From Achromobacter marplatensis (GTDB lineage: Bacteria > Pseudomonadota > Gammaproteobacteria > Burkholderiales > Burkholderiaceae_B), in assembly GCF_002209535.1 (NCBI RefSeq), contig NZ_NJIG01000005.1:248001-312000 (forward strand): a stretch of DNA of 64,000 bases, read 5' to 3'. The notes beneath the pieces were generated by a model that did not search any database, had not been told where the DNA came from, and saw only the letters and a list, made by a program, of their open reading frames with translations. A program made the position numbers and the translations under genes. This document shows positions 33,591 through 42,148 of the stretch, piece after piece (the first letter of the stretch is position 1; each line of letters opens with the position of its first letter).

Positions 33591-34804
33591 CGCCCACCAT
33601 CGCCATCGTTGCCGATGACCTGACCGGTTCCGGCGACACCGCGGTGCAGTTCGTCCGCGCCGGCTGGAGCACGCATCTGTCCATCGGCGGCGCCGACGAA
33701 GCGCTGTCGGGCCCGGCGACCGAGGGTGTCGAAGTGCTGGCGGTCACGACCAACAGCCGCGCCCTGGCCGCCGCCGACGCCGCCGGGGTCATCCGGCAGA
33801 ACGTCGAACAACTGCGCGCCGCCGGCGTATCGCGCCTCTACAAGAAGGTGGACTCCACCTTGCGCGGGGCCTTCAAGGCCGAGATCGACGCGGCGCGCGA
33901 CGCCTGGGGCCCGGACACGGTGGCGGTGATCTGCCCCGCCTTTCCTGCCACGGGCCGCACCGTCGAACAGGGCATTCTGTATGTGAACGGCAAGCCGGTC
34001 ACCGAGACCTCGGCCGCGACCGATCCGGTCACGCCGGTGACCGAAAGCCACATCCCCACCCTGCTGGGCTGCGCCCACGTCGCGGCGCAAGCGGGCGATA
34101 CGCCCGACACGCTGGCCGCGCGCATCCGGCAGGCCGGCAACACGGTCGTGGTTGACGCCGCCACCGATGCCGACCTGGAACGCCTGGCGCGCGCCATCGG
34201 CCTGCTCGGTGAACACGCGCTGCCCGTGGGCGCGGGCGGCCTGGCCGTGCCGCTGGCCCGCGTCTGGGCTGGCGCCGACCAGACGGCGCCCGTCGTCGTC
34301 GTCGTGACCTCGCAGCACAGCGCGGCGCGCGCGCAAGCCGCCGCTCTGCAAGCCTCGGGCGCAGACACCTGGACACCGTCGCTGGCCCAACTGGCCGACG
34401 ACGCGGCATGGCAGGCCTGGAGCCAGCCGCTGCTGCAACACCATGCGCAGGCGCCGGCCGAGGCCGGGACCGTGCTGTTGCTGGCGCCCGAAGGGCAACT
34501 CGCGGGGCTGGATTCCGAAACGGTTGCCGAGCGCCTGGGCAGCCTGGCGGCGCAGTTGATCACGACGTCGCGCGCGGCGGGCGTGGTCGCCACCGGCGGC
34601 GACGGCGCGCGCAGCGTGCTGGTGGCGCTTGCCGCCCGCGGCATTGCGCTGGTGGATGAAGTGATGGGCGGCGTGCCCCTGGGCACGCTGACCGGAGGCA
34701 TGGCCGCGGGCCTGCCCGTGGTGACCAAGGCCGGCGGCTTTGGCACCGAAGACGTATTGGTTCGCGCAGTACGCGCGATCCGCGACAGGAGATTCAAGCG
34801 ATGA
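33587..34804 (+). CDS. four-carbon acid sugar kinase family protein (DUF1537; OtnK/DtnK-like)
   Basis: This 405-residue protein begins with IAIVADDLTGSGDTAVQF, the N-terminal signature of the DUF1537 kinase family. YKKVDSTLRGAFKAEID follows, and a C-terminal nucleotide-binding domain with VVATGGDGARSVL and KAGGFGTEDVLV. Known members phosphorylate D-threonate, D-erythronate or related four-carbon acids at O4. The neighbouring PdxA2-type dehydrogenase would oxidise the product, as in characterised pathways. The start is TTG overlapping the permease stop (TTGA), behind GGAG. Its own stop overlaps the dehydrogenase start. Confidence 0.86.
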   Translation: MTPTIAIVADDLTGSGDTAVQFVRAGWSTHLSIGGADEALSGPATEGVEVLAVTTNSRALAAADAAGVIRQNVEQLRAAGVSRLYKKVDSTLRGAFKAEIDAARDAWGPDTVAVICPAFPATGRTVEQGILYVNGKPVTETSAATDPVTPVTESHIPTLLGCAHVAAQAGDTPDTLAARIRQAGNTVVVDAATDADLERLARAIGLLGEHALPVGAGGLAVPLARVWAGADQTAPVVVVVTSQHSAARAQAAALQASGADTWTPSLAQLADDAAWQAWSQPLLQHHAQAPAEAGTVLLLAPEGQLAGLDSETVAERLGSLAAQLITTSRAAGVVATGGDGARSVLVALAARGIALVDEVMGGVPLGTLTGGMAAGLPVVTKAGGFGTEDVLVRAVRAIRDRRFKR

Positions 34805-35853
34805 CACAACCCCAACCCAACAAGCTGCCTTTGCTGGCTGTCACCCTGGGCGACGTGGCGGGCATCGGGCCGGAAATCACGGCCAAGATGCTGATGGGCC
34901 ACGACGAACTGCGCCAGAAGGCCCGCCTGCTGGTGGTCGGCGACGTGGACGTCATGATCAAGGCCGTGCAGGGCCTGGGCGGCGACGCCGCCATCGTGCG
35001 CAAGCTGGACCGCGCAGCGGACTGCACCAACACGCCGGGCACGATCGAAGTGCTGCAAGCCGGCCCGTCGCTGGCCCACGTCAAGCTGGGCGAAATCAGC
35101 GCCGACGCCGGCGACGGATCGGTGCGTTTCGTCACCACGGCCTGCGCCCTGGCGCGCGCCGGCGAAGTCGACGGCATCGTCACCGCGCCCTTGAACAAGG
35201 CCGCCATGCACGCCGCCGGCCACAAGTGGCCCGGCCACACCGAACTGCTGGCCCACGAATTCGGCGTCAAGACGTTTTCGCTGGTGCTCTCGGCCGGCGA
35301 CCTCTACATCTTCCACGCCACCACCCACGTGTCGCTGCGCCAGGCCATCGACGACCTGACTCCGACCCGCATGCGCGCCGTCTTGCGCCTGGCCGGATCG
35401 TTCGCCAAGGCACTGGGCCGTGGCGACCAGCCGGTGGCCGTATCGGGACTGAACCCGCACGCCGGTGAAAACGGCATCTTCGGCAGCGAAGACGCCGATA
35501 TCCTGGCGCCCGCCGTGGCCGAAGCCAACGCGGCCGGCATCCTCGCCGCCGGCCCGATCCCGGCCGACGCCCTGTTCCCGCAAGCGGTGCGCGGCAAGTG
35601 GCAGTTCGTGATCGCCTGTTACCACGACCAGGGCCACGCGCCCTTCAAGGCGGTCTATGGCGACGACGGCGTGAACATCACGGTAGGCCTGCCCGTCGTG
35701 CGCGTGTCCGTCGACCACGGCACCGCGTTCGACATCGCCGGCAAGGGCATCGCCCGCGAAGACAGTTTGATCCTGGCCGCCGAGCGTGCCGCGCATCTAG
35801 CCCCGGGCTGGACGCATGTGTGGGAAACTGCGCGGGCACAAACCGGAGGTTGA
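34801..35853 (+). CDS. pdxA2: 4-phospho-D-threonate/erythronate 3-dehydrogenase (PdxA2 family)
   Basis: This 350-residue protein belongs to the PdxA family: LAVTLGDVAGIGPEIT at the N terminus, IVTAPLNKAAMHAAG, GHTELLAHEFG with metal-binding His, and YHDQGHAPFKAVY near the C terminus. PdxA itself acts in pyridoxal phosphate synthesis. The adjacency to a DUF1537 kinase identifies this as the PdxA2 group, which oxidises 4-phosphotetronates and yields dihydroxyacetone phosphate after decarboxylation. The ATG overlaps the kinase stop. The regulator follows 5 bases later. Confidence 0.87.
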   Translation: MTQPQPNKLPLLAVTLGDVAGIGPEITAKMLMGHDELRQKARLLVVGDVDVMIKAVQGLGGDAAIVRKLDRAADCTNTPGTIEVLQAGPSLAHVKLGEISADAGDGSVRFVTTACALARAGEVDGIVTAPLNKAAMHAAGHKWPGHTELLAHEFGVKTFSLVLSAGDLYIFHATTHVSLRQAIDDLTPTRMRAVLRLAGSFAKALGRGDQPVAVSGLNPHAGENGIFGSEDADILAPAVAEANAAGILAAGPIPADALFPQAVRGKWQFVIACYHDQGHAPFKAVYGDDGVNITVGLPVVRVSVDHGTAFDIAGKGIAREDSLILAAERAAHLAPGWTHVWETARAQTGG

Positions 35854-35858
35854 TTCCC

Positions 35859-36773
35859 ATGGCGCCCGCCACGCACGACGCATTGCCCGTTCTTGATCGC
35901 ACAGGAGACATCCCGCTGCACGCCCAGGTGGCGACCCTGCTGCGGGGCTATATCCGGACGAACAAGCTCGCGGCTGGCGCCGTGCTGCCCAGCGAGGCCG
36001 CGCTGTGCGACCGCTTTGGCGTCGCGCGCAGCGTGGTGCGCCAGGCGCTGGCCGCCCTGGCCACCGAGGGACTGATCCAGCGCGAGACCGGGCGCCCCGC
36101 GACGGTGGCGGCGCCCCAGGAACACCGGCGGCTGGTGCAGCGCTCAACCGGGCTGTACGAACAGTTTGCCCAATCGGGTGTCGCCTTGCAGACCCGAGTA
36201 CTGGCGTTTGCACGCGCCGAGCCGCCCGATGACGTCGCCTCCTTTTTCGGTACAACCCAGTTGCTGATGCTGGAGCGCCTGCGCCACGTGGCAGACGCCC
36301 CGTTGGCCTACGTGCGTACCTGGCTGCCCGCCGACGCGGTGCCCGGCCTGCGTGCCGATGACCTGACCGATGCGTCCTTGCACGGCGTGCTGACGCGACG
36401 CTTCGGCCTGCGCCCGGGTGCCGGCCGCAACCAGATCCGTGCGGTTGCCGCAGACGACCGGCTGGCCGGCTTGCTGGATACCCGGGCAGGCACACCGCTG
36501 CTGATGCTGCAAGGCCAGGGCATGGACCAGCACGGGCGGCCGCTGGAATGGTTCACGACCTGGCACCGCGCCGAGCAACTGGTGTTCGACGTGGATGTCA
36601 GCGTGGGGCACGAAAGCGTGCAGCCCCGGCTGCAGGACACCCCGGCCCAAGCCGAACCCGGCCATGCCGCCCCGGCCGGCATCGTGCCCGATGGGCATGA
36701 CCCGCTGGCCCGCGCGCAGGCACTGGTGGCGGAACTTTCGGCCGAGCTGGCCCGGCTGCGCGGCAAGTCCTGA
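35859..36773 (+). CDS. GntR-family regulator with UTRA domain (HutC subfamily)
   Basis: This 304-residue protein has a GntR winged helix at about 17-85 (IPLHAQVATLLRGYIRTNKLAAGAVLPSE, then FGVARSVVRQALAALATEGLIQRETGRP). A UTRA effector domain covers about 100-250 (MLERLRHVADAPLAYVRTWLP; LMLQGQGMDQHGRPLEWFTTWHR). A C-terminal extension of about 50 residues ends in a predicted helix, LVAELSAELARL. The ATG at 35859 follows GGAGG. It closes the tetronate operon and should repress it by binding the operator at 32445-32479, with a sugar acid or its phosphate as inducer. Confidence 0.86.
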   Translation: MAPATHDALPVLDRTGDIPLHAQVATLLRGYIRTNKLAAGAVLPSEAALCDRFGVARSVVRQALAALATEGLIQRETGRPATVAAPQEHRRLVQRSTGLYEQFAQSGVALQTRVLAFARAEPPDDVASFFGTTQLLMLERLRHVADAPLAYVRTWLPADAVPGLRADDLTDASLHGVLTRRFGLRPGAGRNQIRAVAADDRLAGLLDTRAGTPLLMLQGQGMDQHGRPLEWFTTWHRAEQLVFDVDVSVGHESVQPRLQDTPAQAEPGHAAPAGIVPDGHDPLARAQALVAELSAELARLRGKS

Positions 36774-36852
36774 TCGGATTTTGCGGGCCAGGGCGGGACG
36801 CTTGCCGACCTGACTTCCCCTACCCAGCCTGGCAACCTGCCCGCGCCATGCT

Positions 36853-38358
36853 TCAGGCGCTGGCAGCCTGCGCGGCCACCTGCCGCGCCAAGGCCTTGCG
36901 ATCCACCTTGCCGACCGCATTTTCCGGCAGCCGATCGATCCACACGATATCGCGCGGCACATAGATGCGGCCCAGGCGGGCCAATACCTCGGCCTGGATC
37001 GCCGACGCCTGCAACGCGTCATCCACCATGCCATCGCCGTCACGCTGCACGAAAATCACCGGGACTTCCCCCAGGTCCTCATCGGGCGCGCCGACCACGC
37101 AGCACGCCGCCACGCCGGCCAAGCCGGTGACGACGCCTTCGATCAACGCCGGCGAAATGTTCTCGCCGCCCCGGATGATGACGTCCTTGATGCGGCCGGT
37201 GATGCTCAGATACCCCTGCTCGTCGAACCGGCCCAGGTCCCCGGTACGCAACAGCAAGGGCGCCCCGCCGTCCGCCTCGTCCACGCCCAGATAACCCAGC
37301 ATCAGGCTGTCGCCTTCGATGCAGATCTCGCCTTCGCCGCCCGGTGCGGCCTGCGAGCCGTCCGGCAGCCGCAAGGTTACGCGCTGGCCCGCCAGCACCG
37401 TGCCCACCGAGCCCACGCGCCGCGCCCCGGGCGGATTCATCGTGGACGTGCAGGTCGCCTCCGACAAGCCATAGGACACCACCAGCGGGCAGCCCAGAAA
37501 GGCCTCGATACGCCGGTGCAATGCCTCGGTGATCGGCGCCGACCCGCAGCGTGCGAAGCGCAAGCCCGCCAGGCTTTGCGGGTCGAACGTCAATTCCAGC
37601 ATGCGGGCGTACATGGTGGGCACGCCGGTGATGATGGTGGGCAGGAACGCGCGCAGCAGGCCTGGCATGTCGTCCGCCCGGAAGCGGCCGGCCAGCGCCA
37701 CGCTGGCGCCCGCCAGCAGCGGCGTGAAAATCTGGTTGTTCAGGGCGTTGGTGTGATGCAGCGGCATCACGTGCAGCAGGCGGTCACCCGGCGTCAAGCC
37801 GGTGTGCGCCAACACGCCGCGCGCATTGTTCGCCAGGCCCCGGTGGCTGAGCAGCACGCCTTTGGGGTTGCCCGTGCTGCCGGAGGTAAAAAGCAGCAAG
37901 CCAGGGTCGGCTGCCGCGACGTCGCTGCCCGACCAATCCACCGGCCCCTGCTCGATGTCGCTGGCTGCCAGCAGGCGCGCGGGCGGCAGGCCGCAAGCCT
38001 CCGCCGTCGCGGCGTTGGCCACATCGTGCAGCATCCAGGCCAGACCCACCGCCGACACGCGCCGCGCCGTCTCCTCGACCGACAGGCGCGGCTCCAGCGG
38101 GCAAGGGCAGGCCCCCGCCGCCATCACGCCCAGGATGGCCAGCACTTGCGCCAACGAACGCTCCATCGCCACCGCCACGAAGGCGCCGCGCGGCACACCG
38201 GCGGCACGCAGGCCGCCGGCCACCTGCCCCACCCGGCGATACAACGCCGCATAGGTCAGCGTTTCGTCCGTCGTCACCATGGCGGGCCGCGCCGACCATT
38301 CAGGCTGGCGCCACGCGCGTTCGCACGCCGCCGCGAGCGTGGCTTCGGCAATCGTCAT
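36853..38358 (-). CDS. class I adenylate-forming acyl/aryl-CoA ligase
   Basis: This 501-residue AMP-binding enzyme has the P-loop LLFTSGSTGNPKGVLLSHRG near residue 155, YGLSEATC near 300, LRTGDLGRFDEQGYLSITGRIKD around 380 and the C-terminal Lys segment ENAVGKVDRKALA. It activates a carboxylic acid with ATP and CoA, but the acid cannot be told from the sequence. It is the last gene of a five-gene minus-strand operon with a CoA-transferase, hydratase and CaiB protein. It lies 79 bases from the end of the GntR gene, convergently. Confidence 0.85.
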   Translation of the reverse strand: MTIAEATLAAACERAWRQPEWSARPAMVTTDETLTYAALYRRVGQVAGGLRAAGVPRGAFVAVAMERSLAQVLAILGVMAAGACPCPLEPRLSVEETARRVSAVGLAWMLHDVANAATAEACGLPPARLLAASDIEQGPVDWSGSDVAAADPGLLLFTSGSTGNPKGVLLSHRGLANNARGVLAHTGLTPGDRLLHVMPLHHTNALNNQIFTPLLAGASVALAGRFRADDMPGLLRAFLPTIITGVPTMYARMLELTFDPQSLAGLRFARCGSAPITEALHRRIEAFLGCPLVVSYGLSEATCTSTMNPPGARRVGSVGTVLAGQRVTLRLPDGSQAAPGGEGEICIEGDSLMLGYLGVDEADGGAPLLLRTGDLGRFDEQGYLSITGRIKDVIIRGGENISPALIEGVVTGLAGVAACCVVGAPDEDLGEVPVIFVQRDGDGMVDDALQASAIQAEVLARLGRIYVPRDIVWIDRLPENAVGKVDRKALARQVAAQAASA

Positions 38359-38367
38359 GGCGGCCTC

Positions 38368-39102
38368 CTAGCGCAGCGCGACGGCAGCGTCGCGTTCGAA
38401 TTGACCGTCCTCATCCAGCTCGCGCAGCGCACGGGCTTCGGCCGCCGTGGGCGGTTCGGACGGCACGGCGCCGGTGGCGTCGAACTCGAACCCCGTGCGT
38501 TCGCGCACTTCAGACAGGCTGGACTCCGGATGCCACGACTGCAAGGCCAGCTTGCCATCGCGCTTCACGAACACGGCGATCGGCGTCACCACGCCATGGA
38601 AGCCGCCCCAGGACGTCATGAAATCCAGCTTCTGCACGAACGTGCGGCGCGAGTGTTCCGTGCGCCACGTGCACGCGCGCCGCGCCGTGGGCAGCATCAC
38701 CGCCCCGCCCCCGCCGCCCGGCAGGCGCACCTTGGGCTCGTGCCAGTCGCCGATGCAGGAATTGTTGGCGCAACCCGCGCCGTCGATCTGCGCCGCCCCC
38801 AAGAAGGTCAGGTCCATGCGGCCCCGCGTGCACAGATCGTAGAAATCCTCGTTCGAGAAAATCGACGCCGTGTGCTCGGCCAGCACCGGGTCCGAGCTGG
38901 ATATCGGAATGTGCGACGGCCGCGGATTCACGCCGCCGGCCACGTTGATGTAGACGAAGTCCCAGTCATAGGCGCGTTTCGCCAGCAGGCACGCCAGCAT
39001 CGGCATCGTGGAATTGACGCCGCTGAACGTGATCTCGTCGGGGCGGATAAACCGCGCCAGGTTGGTGACGATGTAGGAAAAGCCCGACCATTGCTCAGCC
39101 AT
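38368..39102 (-). CDS. CoA-transferase family I, beta-type subunit
   Basis: This 244-residue protein resembles the beta subunit of glutaconate/3-oxoacid CoA-transferases and of IpdB-type hydrolases. It has SGVNSTMPMLACLLAKRA, VYINVAGGVNPRP, DLTFLGAAQIDGAGCANNSCIG and LPGGGGGAVMLPTARR. The region where classical enzymes carry the S-E-N-G catalytic Glu reads NVAGGVNP, without Glu. A transferase mechanism may therefore be altered, as in the ring-hydrolysing IpdAB group. It overlaps the alpha-subunit gene by 8 bases and precedes the ligase gene by 9. Confidence 0.78.
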   Translation of the reverse strand: MAEQWSGFSYIVTNLARFIRPDEITFSGVNSTMPMLACLLAKRAYDWDFVYINVAGGVNPRPSHIPISSSDPVLAEHTASIFSNEDFYDLCTRGRMDLTFLGAAQIDGAGCANNSCIGDWHEPKVRLPGGGGGAVMLPTARRACTWRTEHSRRTFVQKLDFMTSWGGFHGVVTPIAVFVKRDGKLALQSWHPESSLSEVRERTGFEFDATGAVPSEPPTAAEARALRELDEDGQFERDAAVALR

Positions 39103-39928
39103 GATTGCCCCCTTGCGCTTCAGGCGCCGCGGCCAGGTGCGCTTGCAGATCGCTGTTCTTGTCCATGTATGCCTCTACCGCGGGATAGTCGATGGCGTAA
39201 TCCGGCCAGCACGATCCCGGCCACGCGCTGCCCGGCGCCACGGCGTAGGCCTGCACCATGAAGTACGGCACCAGCGTGGATTCCGGCTGCGCTTCGAACA
39301 CCGCGCTGTCGACGACCTTCTCGGCCACCACCAGCACGCTGCCCGCGGCGCGCGACATGATGCGGTCCCAATGCGCCGTGCCATGCACGCGCACATTGCC
39401 CAGCGCGTCCACTTCAGAAGCCTGGATCACGGCAAAGTCCGGACGAATGGCCGGCACGACATACGTCTTCTCGCCGCTGCCATAAGGGTCGTCCAGGCAG
39501 GCCCAGCCATTGAGCGCCGGCAAGCCGCTGCCATGCAGGCCGCCGCAAGGCTGGAACGGCACGCCGAACGCCGCCGCCCGCAACCCCGCTGTCAGGCTGG
39601 CGCAGGCATGCTCTTCCAACTCGACCTCGCGGCGCTCCACGGCGCGCCGATACCACGGCGCCAGTCCGAAGTTGCCTTCCATCGCCACGATGCCCGCGCG
39701 CACGCGGCGCAGCACGCCGGCGCGGCACAGGATGTCCACGTCGTAGCCGGGCGATTGCTTGATCAGTTCAAGATCGCGCTTGCCCTGGCGGATCAGTTCG
39801 CGCACGAACGCGAACGGCCCGCGGTGCAGGAAGCTGCCGCCCAGCGCAATGGATGCGCCATCCGGCACCAGCGCGGCCAGCTCCGCCACCGAGCACTGCT
39901 TGTTCTTTTGATTGAAACCCGAAGCCAT
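39095..39928 (-). CDS. CoA-transferase family I, alpha-type subunit
   Basis: This 277-residue protein has the family I pattern: VPDGASIALGGSFLHRGPFAFVRELI, ELEEHACASLTAGLRAAAFGVPF and RPDFAVIQASEVDALGNVRVHG. The E-E-H-A segment aligns with the conserved acidic position in GctA/IpdA-like alpha subunits. With the overlapping beta gene it should form a heteromer acting on a CoA thioester: CoA transfer or, by analogy with IpdAB, ring hydrolysis. The gene lies 31 bases after the enoyl-CoA hydratase gene in the same operon. Confidence 0.8.
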   Translation of the reverse strand: MASGFNQKNKQCSVAELAALVPDGASIALGGSFLHRGPFAFVRELIRQGKRDLELIKQSPGYDVDILCRAGVLRRVRAGIVAMEGNFGLAPWYRRAVERREVELEEHACASLTAGLRAAAFGVPFQPCGGLHGSGLPALNGWACLDDPYGSGEKTYVVPAIRPDFAVIQASEVDALGNVRVHGTAHWDRIMSRAAGSVLVVAEKVVDSAVFEAQPESTLVPYFMVQAYAVAPGSAWPGSCWPDYAIDYPAVEAYMDKNSDLQAHLAAAPEAQGGNHG

Positions 39929-39959
39929 TGTCTTGTCCTCCCCTGCTGATTCTTGGTCC

Positions 39960-40682
39960 CTAGCGCGCCTGCAGATAGGCGGCCACGCGGTCCTTCAACC
40001 CCGGCGCCGCCGCCGAACGCACCAGGCGCGCCAGATCGGCGTCCGGCGTCTCAAGCGACAGGGCCGCATACAGCTGGACCCGGCTGGCGTCCGTCAACGC
40101 GGCTGCCGTTTCCACCGCCTGTTGCTCGATTTCGGGCCACTCCTGCTGCTCGGCAAGCCGGCTGGCGAAGCCGTCACGCAACGCCTCTTCCGCATTGAAC
40201 GTCGCGGCTTGCTCCAAGACCGTGCGGGCCCGTTCGGCGCCCACCAGCGCGGCAAAGCGGCGCGTGCCCAGCACCAGGCCGAACTTCAGCCCCGGCATGC
40301 GAAACGTGGCGTCCGGCGCGCTGATACGCCACTTGCACGCACCGAACAGGTCGACGCCCGCGCCGAAATTGCGACCATGCGCCAAGGCCACCGTCAGGCA
40401 AGGCGATGCCGCCAGGCGCTGCAGCAAGGTTTCGATGCGCACGAAGCGCAGCAGCAGGTCGCCCTCGCTTTGCGCCTGCCAGTCGCCGAAGTCGAAACCC
40501 GCGCTGAAGTTCTTGCCCTCGCCCTTCAGCACGATCAGCCTGGCACCCTGCGCCTCGGCCTCGTCCAGCGCCGTGATCAGCGCCTCCACCAATTCGGCCG
40601 ACAGCGCGTTCATCTTCTCTGCGCGCGTGAGCGTCAGCACATGCCGCGCGCCCTGCTTGTCGATATGCAGAACGCCGCTCAT
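39960..40682 (-). CDS. enoyl-CoA hydratase/isomerase family protein
   Basis: This 240-residue crotonase-fold protein has VLTLTRAEKMNALSAELVEALI, the oxyanion-hole stretch GKNFSAGFDFGDW and the second oxyanion segment GRNFGAGVDLFGACKWRIS. The usual catalytic Glu positions are not obvious, so the exact reaction (hydratase, isomerase or C-C hydrolase) is open. The ATG at 40682 overlaps the CaiB stop in an ATGA junction; the frame is open further upstream but inside the CaiB gene. It is the second gene of the catabolic operon. Confidence 0.82.
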   Translation of the reverse strand: MSGVLHIDKQGARHVLTLTRAEKMNALSAELVEALITALDEAEAQGARLIVLKGEGKNFSAGFDFGDWQAQSEGDLLLRFVRIETLLQRLAASPCLTVALAHGRNFGAGVDLFGACKWRISAPDATFRMPGLKFGLVLGTRRFAALVGAERARTVLEQAATFNAEEALRDGFASRLAEQQEWPEIEQQAVETAAALTDASRVQLYAALSLETPDADLARLVRSAAAPGLKDRVAAYLQAR

Positions 40683-41848
40683 GCCGTCGCCCCTTTCTTG
40701 GCGCCGCGCAAGGCGCCCAGCACCTCGTCGTTGTGTTCGCCCAGCGCCGGCGGACGCAAGCGCAGCGCCGTGGTCTGACCGTCGAACCGCACCGGCAGGC
40801 CAAAGGTGCGGGTCTGCACGCCGTTGGGCAGTTCCACCGGCTGCACCCACCCCATGTGCTCCACCTGCGGGTCGGCCAGCACTTCGGAATACGTGTTGAT
40901 CGGCGCGCACGGCACGCCGGCTGCACGGAAGCGCGCCAGCCAGGTCTGCGCATCGTCATTGGCGAAGATGGCTTCAAGAATTTCGCGCAGCGCCGTCTGG
41001 TTGCGGGCGCGGGCGCTGGTGTCGGTAAAGCGGGGGTCGGCCAGCAGGTCCTCGCGGCCCACGGTGGCGCAAACGCCCTTCCACAGCGCTTGGTTGCCCG
41101 CGGCCATGCCGAAGTAGCCCCCCTTGCATCGGAACGCCTGGTACGGCGCGTTGCGCGGATGCGCCGACCCGAGCTTGACCGGGTCCTTGCCGCTGCCGAA
41201 GAACTCCGACGTCTGCAAGGCGGCGATGCCCAGCGTTGCGCCCAGCATCGGCACGTCGATGTGCGTGCCCTGCCCGCTGGCCTGGGCTGCGCGTAGCGCC
41301 GAAGCGATGGCGAAGGCGCCGTATAGCCCCGCTGAAAAGTCCGCCACCGGCACGCCGCATTTCACGGGTTCGCCGCCCGCCTCGCCCGTCACGCTCATGA
41401 TGCCGCTCATCGCCTGGATGGTCAGGTCAAACCCGCCTTCCTGCGATCGCGGGCCCGATTGGCCGTAGGCCGAGATCGAGCAATAGACCAGCCTGGGATT
41501 GGCTTCGCGCAATTGCGCATAGCCCAGCCCCAACCGGTCCATCACGCCCGGCCGGTTGTTTTCGATCAGCACGTCGGCGGTCAGCGCCAGTTCGCGCGCC
41601 AGGGCCAGATCGCCCGGATCTTTCAGGTTCAGCGTCACCGACTTCTTGTTGCGGTTCAGGGACGCGAAGTTCTCGCTGTAGCCGTCGGAGATGGGCGGCC
41701 AGCTGCGCAAGGTGTCGCCGCCCTCGGGGTTTTCCACCTTGATCACGTCGGCGCCCATATCCGCCAACAACATGCCGCAAAACGGCCCCGCCGCGACATT
41801 GCAAATCTCCAGCACCGTGATGCCGGCAAGTGCCGAACTGGGTGTCAT
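40679..41848 (-). CDS. CaiB/BaiF family CoA-transferase
   Basis: This 389-residue type III CoA-transferase has the N-terminal pattern GITVLEICNVAAGPFCGMLLADMGADVIKVENPEGGD, the SLNRNKKSVTLNLKDP segment and ADVLIENNRPGVMDRLGLGY. The catalytic Asp lies in the family's usual region. It transfers CoA from one thioester to another acid. GAGAGG precedes the ATG at 41848. It is the first gene of the minus-strand operon, and the half-site AATATTTAGGA lies about 26 bases upstream, suggesting control by the IclR regulator at 44681. Confidence 0.87.
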   Translation of the reverse strand: MTPSSALAGITVLEICNVAAGPFCGMLLADMGADVIKVENPEGGDTLRSWPPISDGYSENFASLNRNKKSVTLNLKDPGDLALARELALTADVLIENNRPGVMDRLGLGYAQLREANPRLVYCSISAYGQSGPRSQEGGFDLTIQAMSGIMSVTGEAGGEPVKCGVPVADFSAGLYGAFAIASALRAAQASGQGTHIDVPMLGATLGIAALQTSEFFGSGKDPVKLGSAHPRNAPYQAFRCKGGYFGMAAGNQALWKGVCATVGREDLLADPRFTDTSARARNQTALREILEAIFANDDAQTWLARFRAAGVPCAPINTYSEVLADPQVEHMGWVQPVELPNGVQTRTFGLPVRFDGQTTALRLRPPALGEHNDEVLGALRGAKKGATA

Positions 41849-41870
41849 GTCTGACCTCTCGTTATAAAAA

Positions 41871-41885
41871 TTCAATATTTAGGAT
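41871..41885. promoter_or_regulatory. candidate IclR operator half-site upstream of the CaiB operon
   Basis: TTCAATATTTAGGAT shares AATATTTAGGA with the palindrome in front of the iclR gene (45455-45469). It lies 23 bases upstream of the CaiB start on the minus strand. Confidence 0.5.
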
Positions 41886-42046
41886 TCGAAAAATATTATA
41901 AGAGCGCGGTTTGCAGGATGGCATCATGCCGGACGGATTTATGCCATTCACCCGTGTTTCCTAGTGCAATCCCTAGGTGACGCGCTTAATTGTTGACCAG
42001 CATATCACCGTGTGGAATTCTACGTAAACCATTTATTGGAATGCGA

Positions 42047-42063
42047 GTCCTATATTTTAGGAC
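42047..42063. promoter_or_regulatory. candidate IclR operator upstream of the Bug gene
   Basis: GTCCTATATTTTAGGAC has perfect 6-base arms GTCCTA/TAGGAC around a TATTT centre and resembles the site before iclR. It lies 85 bases before the bug ATG. Confidence 0.58.
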
Positions 42064-42148
42064 TTATAGAACAAGATCGCAGCGCCGCAAGCCCCCGCAG
42101 CCGCAGGGGCCCGCGCAGGACGGTCCGACCACACCAAGGAGACTCCCC

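Larger units (their letters stand above)
41849..42148. other. divergent promoter region of the catabolic island
   Basis: This 300-base interval between the CaiB (minus) and Bug (plus) genes has no coding signal. It is much more AT-rich than the genes. It holds the IclR-type sites at 41871-41885 and 42047-42063. Confidence 0.65.

Noticed and set aside
33838..35796. Long minus-strand open frame opposite the DUF1537 and PdxA2 genes
   Set aside because: This is a shadow frame with no domain. The plus-strand genes carry full catalytic motifs and overlapping start-stop junctions.
37516..39261. Long plus-strand open frame opposite the ligase and CoA-transferase genes
   Set aside because: It is low in complexity and rich in Arg, Gln and His, has no motif, and is antisense to genes with clear domains and coupled starts.
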